A stretch of 64,000 nucleotides of DNA from Loripinus fragilis (taxonomy: Eukaryota > Mollusca > Bivalvia > Lucinida > Lucinidae). Of this stretch, positions 35,147 through 47,248 are shown piece by piece. Under the pieces are notes generated by a model that saw only the letters and a list, made by a program, of their open reading frames with translations, did no database searches and had not been told where the DNA came from. A program made the translations under genes and the position numbers. The stretch lies in contig OZ026515.1 in assembly GCA_964019695.1 (NCBI GenBank), positions 78,108,678 to 78,172,677 on the forward strand, in the 5' to 3' direction. Within the stretch, counting starts at the first letter, position 1. Every line of letters starts with the position of its first letter.

Positions 35147-37017
35147 TATAGTCTAACCCTATGTGATGGTTAACAGCACAACAATCGTCCACGGTTTGGC
35201 CGCCACACATGTCGCTTTGGGATGCTCAAGCTCCGGTGTCAGGAAGTTAAAATCCACAAATGAGTCAAACACAACAACATAAACTAAGTATATCAAAGCA
35301 GGTTCGAATCCCACACAGGACACTATAATATAGCTAAGCATGTATTGAACCGTGGGAAATTGATCTCTGTTTCTTATAAACTTACTCCGAGAACAACCAG
35401 ATTCCTTCAAAACATTACATTGTTCAAGTTTCTGGTAACAATACACTGTGATTATCCACGCGCGCACACACTCACACAATATGAAAATTTATTTAATGAC
35501 TTCCATCATACACATCATTCCGTTACGTAATCATACTGGAACATTAAACCTCAGCATCACACTGATCCAAACATCAAAAGAAACAAATGATAAAGAGCAA
35601 CATTAATTAAACTGATTATTTGTATCTAAGAGAGAGCTATTGCCATTTACATTTTTAATCATTCAACATCCGTTAAGAGTTACACAAACTTTAAATTTGA
35701 TAACTTTTTTGTTAAGAACTCCAGTTAAGCATATAAATTGCGTCATCAGAATAGTTCAGTATCCACACTTTTATAAGATTAGTATCACCATATTAAGTAT
35801 TGAAAAACAACATATTTTATAATTGTTTATAAGATATATACGGAATATACAATCTATATAAGATGTGAATAGTTGTATGTATCGCTGTACATATCCAGGT
35901 CAGCTGTCAAACGATTACACTGTACTTGTAGCTTACTAGCTTCTCGTTACCGATCATATGGACAACACAATACACATTCCCCGAATAGAACTGCCTTATG
36001 TCCTCCGCTGAAAGATTGATTTTAGAGGTTAGTGATCATGTTTACACTGGGGAATTCGAAGTACACCAGTTGTATAAAAGTTAGAGAATAAAATACACAG
36101 AAAATATTCGTCACTTTTATCTCTAAGATCAATGTGAATCCAACAAATTTAATTGGTTTCTCTACTGTGTCATTATTTATGTTCACCACAACTTTTATTT
36201 TAAGAACTCCTGACAAGTTATTAAAAGTCCGTTCCAAATACAAGCGAGCGATCTAGTTTATTATGTTGTAAACCACTGTCCCAGATAAAACTATTTTTTT
36301 CAAAAACGGTGTTCTTGTATTTCGGTACTTGCACCAGCTAGCAAGGGCGGTATACTACAAACAGCGGCATAGCATCCATTGTTTCACCTGTTACGATGAT
36401 ACAAAAGTAATATTTATGCTAGAATCGCGGAGAAACAAATTGCCGTGACTCGAATCAGCGATGAGAATCTACCAACTATAATCGGTACACTGACATTGAT
36501 AAATACACACACGCTGTGGGTGTGGTCGTCCAAATTCCGCACTTCCAAGGAAAATTCGTCGATAAAACTTCTCCAGACAGTAAATAATTCTATATCTGAT
36601 GCAACCTAGCAGGATTTTATGTTGAGATTTGAGTAATTTTGGCGAAATTATGATTTGAATCTTCTCGCACCGGCGAAGTATACACATTCGTGTACTTAAT
36701 TACACCGCATGTTTCCGGGGCGCCTAAGGGAAAACCGATAACTCCAGAGTGACTGTTAACAGCTCCGGCTTAATTAATGTTGTGTAGGGTTTAACGCCGA
36801 GCTGTCCTGACGCTACCTCATCTAGATCTCATTTCGCGCTTTGAATTATGGATAGCTAGCGATATCACGCTGGTCCTGTTCAATTCTCGCGCTACTGTAG
36901 TGACAGAATTTGTTGTTAAAAATCGCTAAAATGTCCAATTTTTGAAAGTTTACTATTTCTCTATCAGTCAATATTTTCTGTATGTAAAGCCTTGGATAAT
37001 GATTCAGTGATCGCATA
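35147..37017. other. 5' flank of the NIDO gene; promoter not located
   Basis: This lies immediately upstream (minus strand) of the NIDO start codon. The 36660-36850 part is somewhat richer in CpG than its surroundings (CCGGGGCGCC, ACGCCGAGC) and could be promoter-proximal, but no core promoter element or untranslated exon can be supported. Confidence 0.3.
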
Positions 37018-37486
37018 AGGGTTCGGTGCACAATTAATCGGTCCCATTCAACTCCATGTAAAAAGGCAGAATTTGAGTATCTGCAAATTTTTCCAGGACA
37101 TTGCTTGGACTTTGTTCTGTCTGTGAGTGGCAAGATCTGTCATTCACCTATCAAAAAAGTGAAAAGACAATCTACCTTGATAATCTCGTTTTCTCAGCAT
37201 TCTCCGTTCTTTGGGGAACAGTAAAAAAATCCAGGCTGAAATCCGACCCGCGTCAGACGTTACCTGGGGAGTGCGCCGGGGAGTCTGTGAAAAATAGTCC
37301 ACACAAAGATGCATTTTTCTGCATCAGCCTGACAAACATAGACCAATGTTGAATCACATGTACATTTAAAGTCGAATAAAGCACCCATTTACGCCATAAA
37401 GGACCCAGAAACGGCAAGTGCTAAAATTCTAAAGGTACTATTTTCGTGGGCTACCAAACCGGAAGACTGTAATTGTGTACTAACAC
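37018..37486 (+). repeat. 470-bp direct repeat, left copy
   Basis: It is nearly identical (about a dozen to fifteen differences by eye) to 41779-42247, in the same orientation. Both begin AGGGTTCGGTGCACAATTAA and end GTGTACTAACAC. An open frame of about 80-100 codons is partly shared by both copies but its end differs, and no motif was recognised. Confidence 0.93.
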
Positions 37487-40400
37487 CTTCAAGAATCTGC
37501 AAATTTTCGAATTTTTAAATTTTGTCTCTGTGACATATCAAACTCATAAAGTTAAGCAAATAATCGTCCAAAAAGACAAACTCAGTCACCAAAAAGCGAT
37601 ACAAATCTAGGATTTCATATGTGACCCCCCCCCCCCCCCCCCCCCTCACAAGCTGACACAAGCAAAAGTTCAATTATTCAAACTAGTCTGATGAAAATGT
37701 TCATAGTTTCAATTATTTCAATGAATCTCAATAACCCAAATCATTCATTCTACGCTAAATGGACAAAAAATGAAAATACACTGTCCCACGCTTATAAAAT
37801 ATTCTTATTTCATGATATGTTAAGGCATTGGGTTTTGTATAACTCATCTTATACCTGTTTGAGGTTTCTTACATAAAAAAAGTTTAGATTATGTATAAAA
37901 AAATGTTATTTTTGAATATACTATGCTTCTAAATCTACCAAATTCTGGTGTCCCTGGTTTATGTTCTTCAAAAGTAGTTATTTTATAGGCCCATTTACAT
38001 GTATTTTATCCCCAAAAAAGTTTTTGGTGCAAACCTAAGATACGATTAAATAGACTGCCGATACTCTTTACCTGTTTCAGATGTAGAAATTTTGATGAAA
38101 AATAATAATCACTTGTCCCGTTTTCTAAAGTAAGATACGTTACAGTCTATATCTGGGTCATAACATTTCCAAATTATGTTTATTTTTAGTATGCAACTGA
38201 TTATTTTAGATGCAAATATATCAGTATAAAAGATTTAAACCACAAAACTGTACTGTGATCTATCTTAATTAAAATATAAACAAAGGTTTCATCCAGAATA
38301 CAAAAACACCAAAATATTTGGTAAGATACATTACAGTGTTTTTTGAGTGCACTTCAGTCTTTTATAAAGCTTTACCCTAACCCTTGCCCGCACAATACTG
38401 CCGAATGTTTACTTAAGGGAAAATAATATAGCATTCGTGGAATACTAGTTAAACCTGGCTAAAATGGACTTTAACATTTTATTGGAATAAGATACGTTAA
38501 AATAAGATACGTGACGCTCGATTAGAAGGCTGCATCTCTATGCTGATAAATCAAGTGTACCCCTGTATGCACATGTGCTATGTTATTTATATTGTCAGCG
38601 GAAGCACTGGGCACTATTTTTAACTCATAGCTTAAGGTTATGAAGCGGGACAATTTGGAACTTTTGAATTTTACAAAATCACAGATCTTTGAGAAACAAA
38701 GGTACAATATCGTTGAAAATATTATATTGTACAATATGAAGCATTTGAAACTATTTGAAATATGAAATGCTAAAAACCAATTAGCCAAACAAATGACATT
38801 TTGGTCAATTTGAAAACAGAAAACATCGCCTACAACAGATCCTTTCTGCGTAACGTATTTTATGAAAAGTCACGTATCTTATTGAAAACAAAAAGGAAAT
38901 ACTTTGTGATAGCAAGAATTAATCAGTCATTTTTTGTTATTAAATTGAATAAACAGCACATGTGAATATTTTATTTCAAGCAATAGTATACTGGATTCGT
39001 TGAGTTCAGATTACTTTGCATAACGTATCTTATGTTTTTGTAACGTATATTATGAAATCAGTGTTTCCTGTCATCTGAAGTCACAACTTAGGAAAATACT
39101 GACGCAAAATATTTCATGGCTGGTTAAAGGTGATTTTGTCTTTTGTCACAATATTTTCTTGTCAGTGAAATGGAAATAACAAAAAATTTTCATATGAATC
39201 TTTTGTATTTCATGTTAGTTTTTAAGGAGTGTCAAATAGGCTATTCAAATGTAATTGCAAATGTAACTTAACGTCTGATTAGATAATGTCGTTAATTTGC
39301 GACTCATGGTGAAGTTCTGTGTAGCATTGTCAAACATGTTGCAACTGGAAATCGTCAGCGTCAGTTAAGGGTATTAAAATCTGATATTGAAATGATCAAA
39401 GCGACATTTGAGCTGAAAGCATAAGATACGTTACAATACCTTTGTAGGCACTAGACAGGAATGGCAGTTGGAATGATTGGTTTAATTGTTTGAATTTGGA
39501 TAGTTAAATAACTGATTATGAATTTGTTTGTGTTTGTTCTGATTCACAAGCATAACTGATAATATTTTACATCATTTTCTGTAAATACCACTTTCACTCT
39601 GCAATTATGCACCCTATCTGCATTGTGTGCTCTGCTGGTTTTGAATTGATTATTTTAATATATATATGATAAACATTTCTCATTAGCTTTTGTACTAGAC
39701 TCACTTCTAGTCAATTTAATCAAACAGGATGATTCAGGGTATGTCATAAAGTGGATGAACATTGAATAAACAGATGAGACTCCATATGTGTAAGATACGT
39801 TACAAAATAGTCTGTTTTTCAAAATGCTTAATATGGTTATATTGAATACATAGTGTGTGTGAAACCAAATTGATATAATCACATAACATTGCAACTTAGA
39901 AATTATACGAAAATGTCATGTGTTAAAAGGGATATTTGACTTTTATCGATTAAAATAGAGATAATGTCAATAAAAAATAATTTCTTTCAATTTGACCTTG
40001 AATCTTCTTGCGCATTACCACATGATGAAAACCACTATTGCTAAACACTTATTATATAGCTATACATTATTCCTTAGGGTAGTTAAAACACATAATTAGC
40101 ATTCTCTAATATTTAACTACATTTAGTATGTTATCCTTATATATATTGTAACGTATCTTACGTTGTGTAAATAGCACACCTGTTTACGCCAATATTTTTC
40201 TTTCAAGAAAGCTATATTTGGGTACGCTGAAGTTTGTTTCAGTATATTAAAACATTATTCTATCAGATACAAAGTTCATATAATAAATCTTAAGTATTCG
40301 ATTTTCAACTTTTCTGATTTCACAATTGGCCAGTTTAACGTAGAATGAATGAAAAGTAAAAAAGAAAGTTTAGACATCTGTAAGAGTCATTAAAGGATAA

Positions 40401-41778
40401 TCTCACATAAACTTTAGTAACAAAATATAAAAACTGAAGCTAAAAAATCAAATTTTAAAGTGATTTTAAGCAAAATCGCGAACAGTTTTGAATCTCATTC
40501 AAATTTGCCCCCAAAACCAAGCTCCGTTGCACCCAAGCATGCTGAAAACAGCAATTTATACCACTTACTTTGTGTCTGAAGTAGAGCAGCTTCACTGATG
40601 AGTGCCTGATGCTGGACGAAACACATCATTTCATTCTAATCATGATCTACACTGCTAGTTCTGAATGTGAAATATTCCGTAATTTACATGCTACCAAAAT
40701 GGCCAGAGTGGGAAAGATTTGAGACCTAGGTCTATATTAAATGCCCATATCATTATGGAAATTGCTCATCCTCTTTTTTTGATGAAACTATATCCCAAAT
40801 TTGAAATTTCAGAAAAGACTGTGAGTAAAGATAACTCATTAGAACAGCCTCGTAAAACGAGAAATATCACAACCCGCTTAAGCACATAATACGAGTATCT
40901 GTGTGAAAGTGCTTCATTGGGGGTTAGGTAACTAAATGAGCTTTAATAACTGTGTTATATCATTATCTATGTGAGGCGGTTCTAATGAGTAGCTTCAAAA
41001 CAATTTTGAGTGTGAGGCGACTCTAATGAGTACCAAACAATACTACTGCTTGCATGATCTCAGGTGAAGCTGGGGGAGGGGGGTGGCTGCAGTTGATTTG
41101 TTTAGCTGAAAAAAGTTTGTGTTCAAATTAGTACAGCCTCGACCCGGTGTGTTGAACAGCCAAATACAATTGAATTTTATTGGTCTAAGCAATGAGGCCA
41201 GGGAACCTGCTTGGGGGAATGGTCCCGACCAGTCCCTGCGGATCCTCATCATTATGCCTTTAAGTGCCATCTCTATGAGGCGGTTCTAATGAGTGTAAGT
41301 ATCCTAAGAGTGTTTTAATAAATACCTATATGCTAAGTCACCATACTGGTACAGTTAAAGTGAGTAAGCACTCATAGCACATTTCAGTAGAAAAGGGAAT
41401 ACAATCACAAAAATCAACTTGCACAGCAGTGCTAGCCAGTCTGCAAAAACGGAGTATCACGGTCAGCCTGCTCGGAATGATTAGTCAAATCCTGGTCAAA
41501 ATTGTTTGTGTATGGCCATTTAAATGCATTTTCTGGTATATAATGCAATTTGAGTCTTTCCTCGAGAGAACCAGGCTTTAAAAATGATTTTAAGAAAAAT
41601 TTATAATTTAAACTAAAATTCAATAAAATTTTAAAATTTAAATTTAAATTTCTTCTAAAAATAATTTCAAATTATTTCTGTTTCGGTTCCTGATCTGTGT
41701 GCGAAATTTCATCTGAATTCATTGAAAAATGACTGTTTTACAAAGATTTTCGTTTTTTTTTTTCACCTTCTCTCTTAT
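37487..41778. other. Interior between the 470-bp direct repeats
   Basis: About 4.3 kb, very AT-rich, with no protein motif recognised. It contains a poly-C tract (37626-37645), a cluster of TAAGATACGTTACA motifs (38036-40160), and three GAGGCGGTTCTAATGAGT-like repeats at 40972-41300. There is no gag, pol, transposase or tyrosine-recombinase signature. Confidence 0.5.
38036..40160. repeat. Dispersed 14-bp motif TAAGATACGTTACA, both orientations
   Basis: Exact or near matches start at 38036, 38131, 38322, 38488, 38503, 39422 and 39791 (plus) and at about 38850, 38870, 39020, 39040 and 40147 (minus). Five are exact or differ at one edge base; the others have one to three changes. The sequence between motifs is not repeated, so this is not a tandem array. 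Confidence 0.85.
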
Positions 41779-42247
41779 AGGGTTCGGTGCACAATTAATC
41801 GGTCCCATTCAACTCCATGTAAAAAGGCAGAATTTGAGCATCTGCAAATTTTTCCAGGACTTGCTTGGGCTATGTTCTGTCTGTGAGTGGCAAGATCTGT
41901 CATTCACCTATCAAAAAAGTGAAAAGACAACCTACCTTGATAATCTCGTTTTCTCAACATTCTCCGTTCTTTGGGGAACAGTCAAAAAATCCGGGCTGAA
42001 ATCCGACCCGCGACAGACGTTACCTGGGGAGTGCGCCGGGGAGTCTGTGACAAAAAAGTCCACACAAAGATGCATTTTTCTGCATCAGCCTGACAAACAT
42101 AGACCAATTTTGAATCACATGTACATTTAAAGTCGAATAAAGCACCCATTTACGCCATAAAGGACCCAGAAACGGCAAGTGCTAAATTTCTAAAGGTACT
42201 ATTTTCGTGGGCTACCAAACCGGAAGACTGTAATTGTGTACTAACAC
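41779..42247 (+). repeat. 470-bp direct repeat, right copy
   Basis: See 37018-37486. CATA follows this copy at 42248-42251 and precedes the left copy at 37014-37017, which would fit a 4-bp target duplication of the whole 5.2-kb unit. A 4-bp match is weak evidence alone. Confidence 0.93.
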
Positions 42248-42251
42248 CATA

Positions 42252-42748
42252 AAACTACGGGTGAATGGCGGTTCAATCCCAGTGTGCACCTAGCGAAAGG
42301 CGACAGGTTAGTACGTGCTAGACTGCTTCCTGTCTGTGACAATGCCGAGCTGTATTCCTGTGCATGTTGCTCAGCGATTATTTCTATGAAAATAGGCTCG
42401 AGCTCACAATCCATGCGCGGATCCGGGCGCGGATCCAGCTAATTTTCTCGTCATGTCTTGTTATTGCTGCGTTCCATTCGTTACGAACTTCCACGATTGG
42501 CCCTTCGTGGCTGATCCTGGGGGGGCTCGGTATTATATAACTTTTTGGTTACTGTAAAGGCGGCACCTCATGAATGCGTTAATTAGGGTCATAGGTGAAA
42601 GCTGAAAATGAGGCGTGGTAAAGTAACTGTATCATCTTGCCCCATCACCTTAGTATAGACGCAAAACACATAATTTAGTCCTTAAAACGCCAGCAAAATA
42701 ACCGCATCTGAAAGTGTTTATTTAACATGTAAGCATTGAGGCAAACAA
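42252..42748. other. Unrecognised, with a B-box-like sequence and a GCGCGGATCC fragment
   Basis: GGCGGTTCAATCCCAGTGTG at 42269 resembles a SINE B box but lacks a clear A box. CATGCGCGGATCCGGGCGCG at 42413 resembles the ends of the GGATCC-terminated elements. Confidence 0.35.
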
Positions 42749-42801
42749 TATGGACCCAGATCAGACTGCTCCTATAGGAGCAGTCTGATCTGGGTCCACA
42801 C
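42749..42801. repeat. GGACCCAGATCAGACTGCTCC palindrome
   Basis: TGGACCCAGATCAGACTGCT is perfectly opposed by AGCAGTCTGATCTGGGTCCA around CCTATAGG. Single arms of the same sequence occur at 45048 and 59618; variants are at 57231, 62914 and 269. Confidence 0.92.
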
Positions 42802-44278
42802 TGATTGTTTATGAGGCTTCAAATATTTAGTGGACGACGAAAAACATACATTTTGTGATTATGCGCTTGGTGAGTTCAGTGTGTACACGGTTAGGCTTTT
42901 CATGAAACGCACGCACGCACAACTTCATTCTTTAGTGTTTAGCAGATGAAATAGCCGAACCACGCCCAGATATGAATACTAAAGTTGCCGCCTAAAAATT
43001 TACAGTAAGCGAAAAGTCTATTAATACGATCTGCCACGCCCCGAGACTGATGCGCTCTCTTGTAGTGGTGAAGATGTATGTTCACGATCACGATCGAGGA
43101 TTGTGATGCCTTGAGTTTCGTAAGATTGGGTTCCGAAACTGGCTATTGATATGTATGCAAAGTTTGTTTATATACTCAAACAAAAAAGAAACGTCCGATT
43201 TTCATGGTACTGTATCTTTCAATCCAAGTAAGATGTTGCAAGAAAAAACAAAACTAAAATGTTTATCAAACGTCCGACACACCAAAAATGGTAATTATTT
43301 GATTTTATCTTCTAAACTTGAAGAGTTATTAAACTTTATGTGCACACAGCTTTTTCCCTTAACATCAGGAAGTTAATCCTCAAACCGTGACACAATTTAC
43401 GTTAAATGGCAACCAGAAGCATCCGACGATGAAAAAACATCTAAAAATCCCAAGTCTGCTTATCGAACGAGCGAAATTGCAGTTCCAAATCTTTCATTTC
43501 CGAAATTTTACTAAAATTACCTCCCTTTCAATTAAACAAATAACAATTTAAGAACTTTAAAATCTCCTTAACCTAACATCATTTTGAGACCGTTTTTGTT
43601 TTAATGTGTTGTGTTTGTTTATGACAATAATTACACAAAAGAGAAAAACAAAAACTATGGCCGATGTGGGGCATCAAAGGTTCACTAAATCTGTGTTTTA
43701 TACCCCACCCCTTACTGTAAAATCATCAGAGAATTTCCATTATCAATTGTTTTGATGTTGATTAGTCTTAATTAATGTTAAAATGCGTGTGATGACGAAA
43801 AAACATCAAATTTGTTCGATTTCGTTAATTATCAAAATGCTGGACCAATAATGAAATTTCTGAGGGTTTTCACGCACGCTCGTGATCGATGTTTTGTGGC
43901 GTCAGAGTATGTTACAGATTAATGGCTGTCTGTGGTCGTAAAAGCAATGCATACAACTAGCCAGATTATCTTACTAGAGAGTTTGTTCAGTGTTGTTTAA
44001 ATATGCTTAAACGGTTCGGTATTATGACAGCAACACATGCTATTGATGTTGTGACTTTTGATTTGAAGGGTACTTGTGTTCACTGCTTTGTCAGCGTCTA
44101 CACTGATTATCAAATGGATAACTCTTAGGTGCAAATCATTTCTAAATGATTAAAGATCATAAGGTGAAAATGTGAATGAAATGCGTTCATACATTTTGAA
44201 CTGGCAGACATAAACGTCAAGCGGACATAACTTTATTGTTTCAGTATATTTGATATCAACCCAGTCTATTATACCTAG
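42802..44278. other. Unrecognised intergenic DNA
   Basis: No gene or repeat that I can support. A 76-codon frame at 43146 has no recognisable motif. Confidence 0.4.
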
Positions 44279-44480
44279 CTTTTGGCCAGTCTGATTGCAA
44301 AAGGGTTAACTCTGTGGAGTATTACCAAGGGTTTGTTCAATGGAGTTTTTGGCCAGTCTCAACGCAAAATTGATCTAACTCTATGGAATTCTGACCAACG
44401 GTTAGTTCAATGGAGTTTTGGCCAGTCTGAGTGCAAAAGGGTTCACTCTATGGAATTTTGACCCACAGTTAGTTCAATAC
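44279..44480 (+). repeat. Three-copy tandem repeat of about 67 bp
   Basis: TTTTGGCCAGTCTGATTGCA (44280), TTTTGGCCAGTCTCAACGCA (44347) and TTTTGGCCAGTCTGAGTGCA (44415), each followed by a CTCTRTGGAR block and TTCAATGGAG or TTCAATACTG. Confidence 0.85.
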
Positions 44481-44959
44481 TGGGTTCGAGCTATAGTGTA
44501 TATTTTATTTTATTTATTGCCCTTTGGGATCATGGATTCCATTGTGGAACTTTGAAACCATCAAATGGTCACTGATGATGCCGAAACCAGCTAGTCTGGT
44601 CCAGAAAACTTGCACTATATATACTGATCTATACTGAGTTCCACAGCCAACGCAACCCTCAGTTTAAACTTGAATAATTATTTTCGTTTTCGATAAGACT
44701 CATTTGAAATTCGGCATAGACGTAGCCAAACCATTTTTGGAGCTAATCTGTGAAAATAAACATTATACTTTTCTCACTCGCCAAAAATTGCAAGTTCATG
44801 ATTTTTTTAAAAAAAAGAAAGAATCAGCGATGTAGCAGATTTTCTTGCAACACTGTGCACATTTCAACAAACAGCTGACAAACATTAGGCCTTGAGCTGG
44901 CTATAGACCCCCCCCCCCCCCAGGTGGAATTTTGTACACTATGATTTTCTGAAACTACA
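44481..44959. other. Unrecognised, with poly-C tract
   Basis: A run of about 14 C lies at 44909-44922. Otherwise nothing was recognised. Confidence 0.4.
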
Positions 44960-45180
44960 TTAACCCTTAATACGCCAATCGCAACAAAAGTCGTCTGCTT
45001 TTCTCGTCTGCTGAAATGTTAAAGAAGTCTATATGGCAAACAGTGTGGACCCAGATCAGACTGCTCCGATAGCTGTTTGCTTCTATACTTAATTTGTCAG
45101 TAATGTTAGGCATTTATTTGCAGCAGACGACTTCAACAGACGACATTTTCAGATGCATTTTTTGGCGCATTAAGGGTTAA
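44960..45180. mobile_element. TTAACCCTTAATRCGCC MITE, full-length copy
   Basis: The terminal inverted repeats TTAACCCTTAATACGCC and GGCGCATTAAGGGTTAA are 221 bp apart. The subterminal AGTCGTCTGCTTTTCTCGTC is opposed by CAGCAGACGACTT. One arm of the GGACCCAGATCAGACTGCTC palindrome lies inside. Other copies: 57144-57378, 59537-59645 (left half) and 61201-61335 (short). Confidence 0.88.
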
Positions 45181-45254
45181 ATTAGACACAAAAATAAAAG
45201 AGGTTTGCCCTCTGAAAGTGACAGCGTTAACGTGTAACATTACGTTATATACGT

Positions 45255-46735
45255 TAACCCCAAAATAGCATTAAACGTCCTTGATAATGTCTCAACCATT
45301 ACATGCTCGTACATATTTGCATGCTGACACAGGTTCATGAACTTCTTATAACACATTTACATATTTTTAGTATTAATTTTATAAATGTTTTGAGTTATAA
45401 TCCCACGCTTTTTTTAAAAAGCGAAGGGGATATTGTAATCGCCTCCGTCCGTCCGTCTCTCCGTCAGTCCGTTATGCTATCTCCTCCTAAACCATTGGAC
45501 GAAATTCAACCAAGTTTGGTGTGTGGGTTACTCACATGATAGGGTAGCCTAGGTTCCAGTCTGATCACTTTTTCTTCTTTATTATTTTTCCGTTCCTTGG
45601 TCAATATTAATCGAAATCAATAACGGACAGCCGATACCTTTGATGTGGTATAGTTTTATTCTCTTATTCTTTAGTATATTAGCATTAGAAAACATTGCCA
45701 AAATATTGACGACTGGACCCAGGCTAATGATAGGGGTGCCAACGTTAAACTTTTTTGTCCCGCCCCCTGGGGAGGAGTCAAAAGGTCAAATATCATTTAA
45801 ATGCAATTACAACGTCAATTTTAAAGATTTTTATACCAGACCTTGTGTGTGTTCTCACAAATGAAAGATACAAAACGTATCAGACAAGATTTTCATTCTG
45901 TCAACTGGGTCATGACCCAGGGGTGAGACTTTGGGGGCTGGGGGTTCCCAGGGGGTCAAAAAAAATCAAACATGGTCATGTGGCATATCAAATCGGCGGG
46001 GATGACGAGCAGAACAAAATGCAAGTAAAAGTTTCATCCTACGGTCATCCTGGTGACCTTGGGGTGAGGTCAAAAATCATTAAATTTTGACTACCATGTC
46101 AATTCTAAGATTTTAATACCCAACTTTGTGTACGTTCTTACAAATAAAAGATAGAAAACCTATTGAACAGAATTTTCATTCTGTTGCTGGGGTCATGCCC
46201 AAGGGGTGGGACTTGGGGGTGCTGGGTGGGACAAAAACTTTAGCGTTGGGATTTGCGATGGCGCCCCATCGACTGCGCATTCTAGTTACCGTTGTATACG
46301 TTACTTAGTGTTTACTGCGTTATTTCTGAGTACCAGTATGGTATTTATTGACTATAAGTGTATTGCATCTGTCACAGAATATAGTAAATCTATAAGGCTG
46401 CTACTTAAACGAATTAAACTTCTTTATTTTGATCGATTACACTAATTTTCAGGCCCATGTTACGTATGTCACCCTCAAAACACCATTATTCATTCAAGTT
46501 AATGTCTCTAACAAGCCCTGTTTATACTTATTTGCATGCTGGCACAGGTTTATGTACTTCTTTTAACAAGGTTTAACTATTTTAAGTATTTATTTTATAA
46601 ATGCCTTGAGCTTTAACTGTTATGTGTGTCACCAAATGATACATATGTTATTCTGAGTATCTGTATAGCAGTTGTTGACTATACATGTATAAAGTCTGTC
46701 AGAGAATTAAAAAATGTTTAAGGCTGAAATAAATT
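45255..46735 (+). repeat. Duplicated segment, first copy split by an insertion
   Basis: 46441-46735 is one continuous copy (TATTTGCATGCTGGCACAGG, then TTTATAAATGCCTTGAG, then TTATTCTGAGTATCTGTAT). The other copy is in two parts, 45255-45405 (TATTTGCATGCTGACACAGG, TTATAAATGTTTTGAG) and about 46290-46435 (TTATTTCTGAGTACCAGTAT). The intervening 880 bp is an inserted repeat. Confidence 0.75.
45406..46290 (+). mobile_element. Repeat element with GTCCGTCCGTC and an internal duplication
   Basis: It begins near GCGAAGGGGATATTGTAATC, then CGCCTCCGTCCGTCCGTC, and inserts into a duplicated segment. It contains two related blocks (45830-45960 and 46120-46220), each with GTGTACGTTCTTACAAAT-like sequence, ATTTTCATTCTGT and a GGTCATG.CC.AGGGGTG block. 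An inverted fragment of the same family is at 56610-56745. Such repeats are common in bivalve introns (general knowledge). Confidence 0.6.
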
Positions 46736-47248
46736 GAAGTTCCTTATTAATTTATGGTGACTTAAACTGTTATTATAATGTGATCTATCAACCTTCGCTG
46801 TTTGCTCACATAAACAGTTGATACCATGCATTCAAATCGAAAGTTCTGAAAGACAGCCACTGTGAAACAGCTCAGTTCTGGAAAAGGTATATGGATATAA
46901 TTCAGATGGTGTTGACACTGATTAGGACTACAAGGAAAACAACTTTGAATTGCATGTAAGCTCTATCTGTAGGCCTTGTTCCCAATGTTCATTGCACACG
47001 ATCACAACAACTACGTACAATATGTACCCATGTAACTGATTACACTCATAAACTTGTCTGATACACATTGAACAAAGTGGGTTTAGTGTGTCACAATCAT
47101 TGGTTCTTTGCTTGACAACTATCAGGCAAACAATAAAGAGGTATTATAAGCTTCAGCAGCTAGAACTACGCTTCGCACTACAGATGGAATGGTGTATTGC
47201 TTATCACATCAGGGCTCAATATATTGAAACAACTCTTCAATGCACTGA
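46736..47248. other. Unrecognised intergenic DNA
   Basis: No supported feature. Confidence 0.4.

Noticed and set aside
35300..35330. tRNA T-loop-like GGTTCGAATCC near the NIDO start
   Set aside because: No A box or cloverleaf could be drawn in the 70 bases upstream.
36660..36850. CpG-rich promoter of the NIDO gene
   Set aside because: Only a mild CpG rise, with no core promoter element or transcript evidence; mentioned as a possibility only.
41043..41270. 75-codon minus-strand frame (IRRDWSGPFPQ...)
   Set aside because: It looks protein-like in composition but has no domain that I know, no splice sites that I can defend, and lies within repeat-bearing DNA.
41729..42130. 133-codon frame in the right 470-bp direct repeat
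   Set aside because: The left copy of the repeat keeps only part of it with a different ending, and no domain was recognised. It is possible but unsupported as a gene.
37018..42247. Classical LTR retrotransposon
   Set aside because: The ends are not TG...CA, and no primer-binding site, polypurine tract or gag-pol remnant was seen. Kept only as an open finding about a direct-repeat unit.
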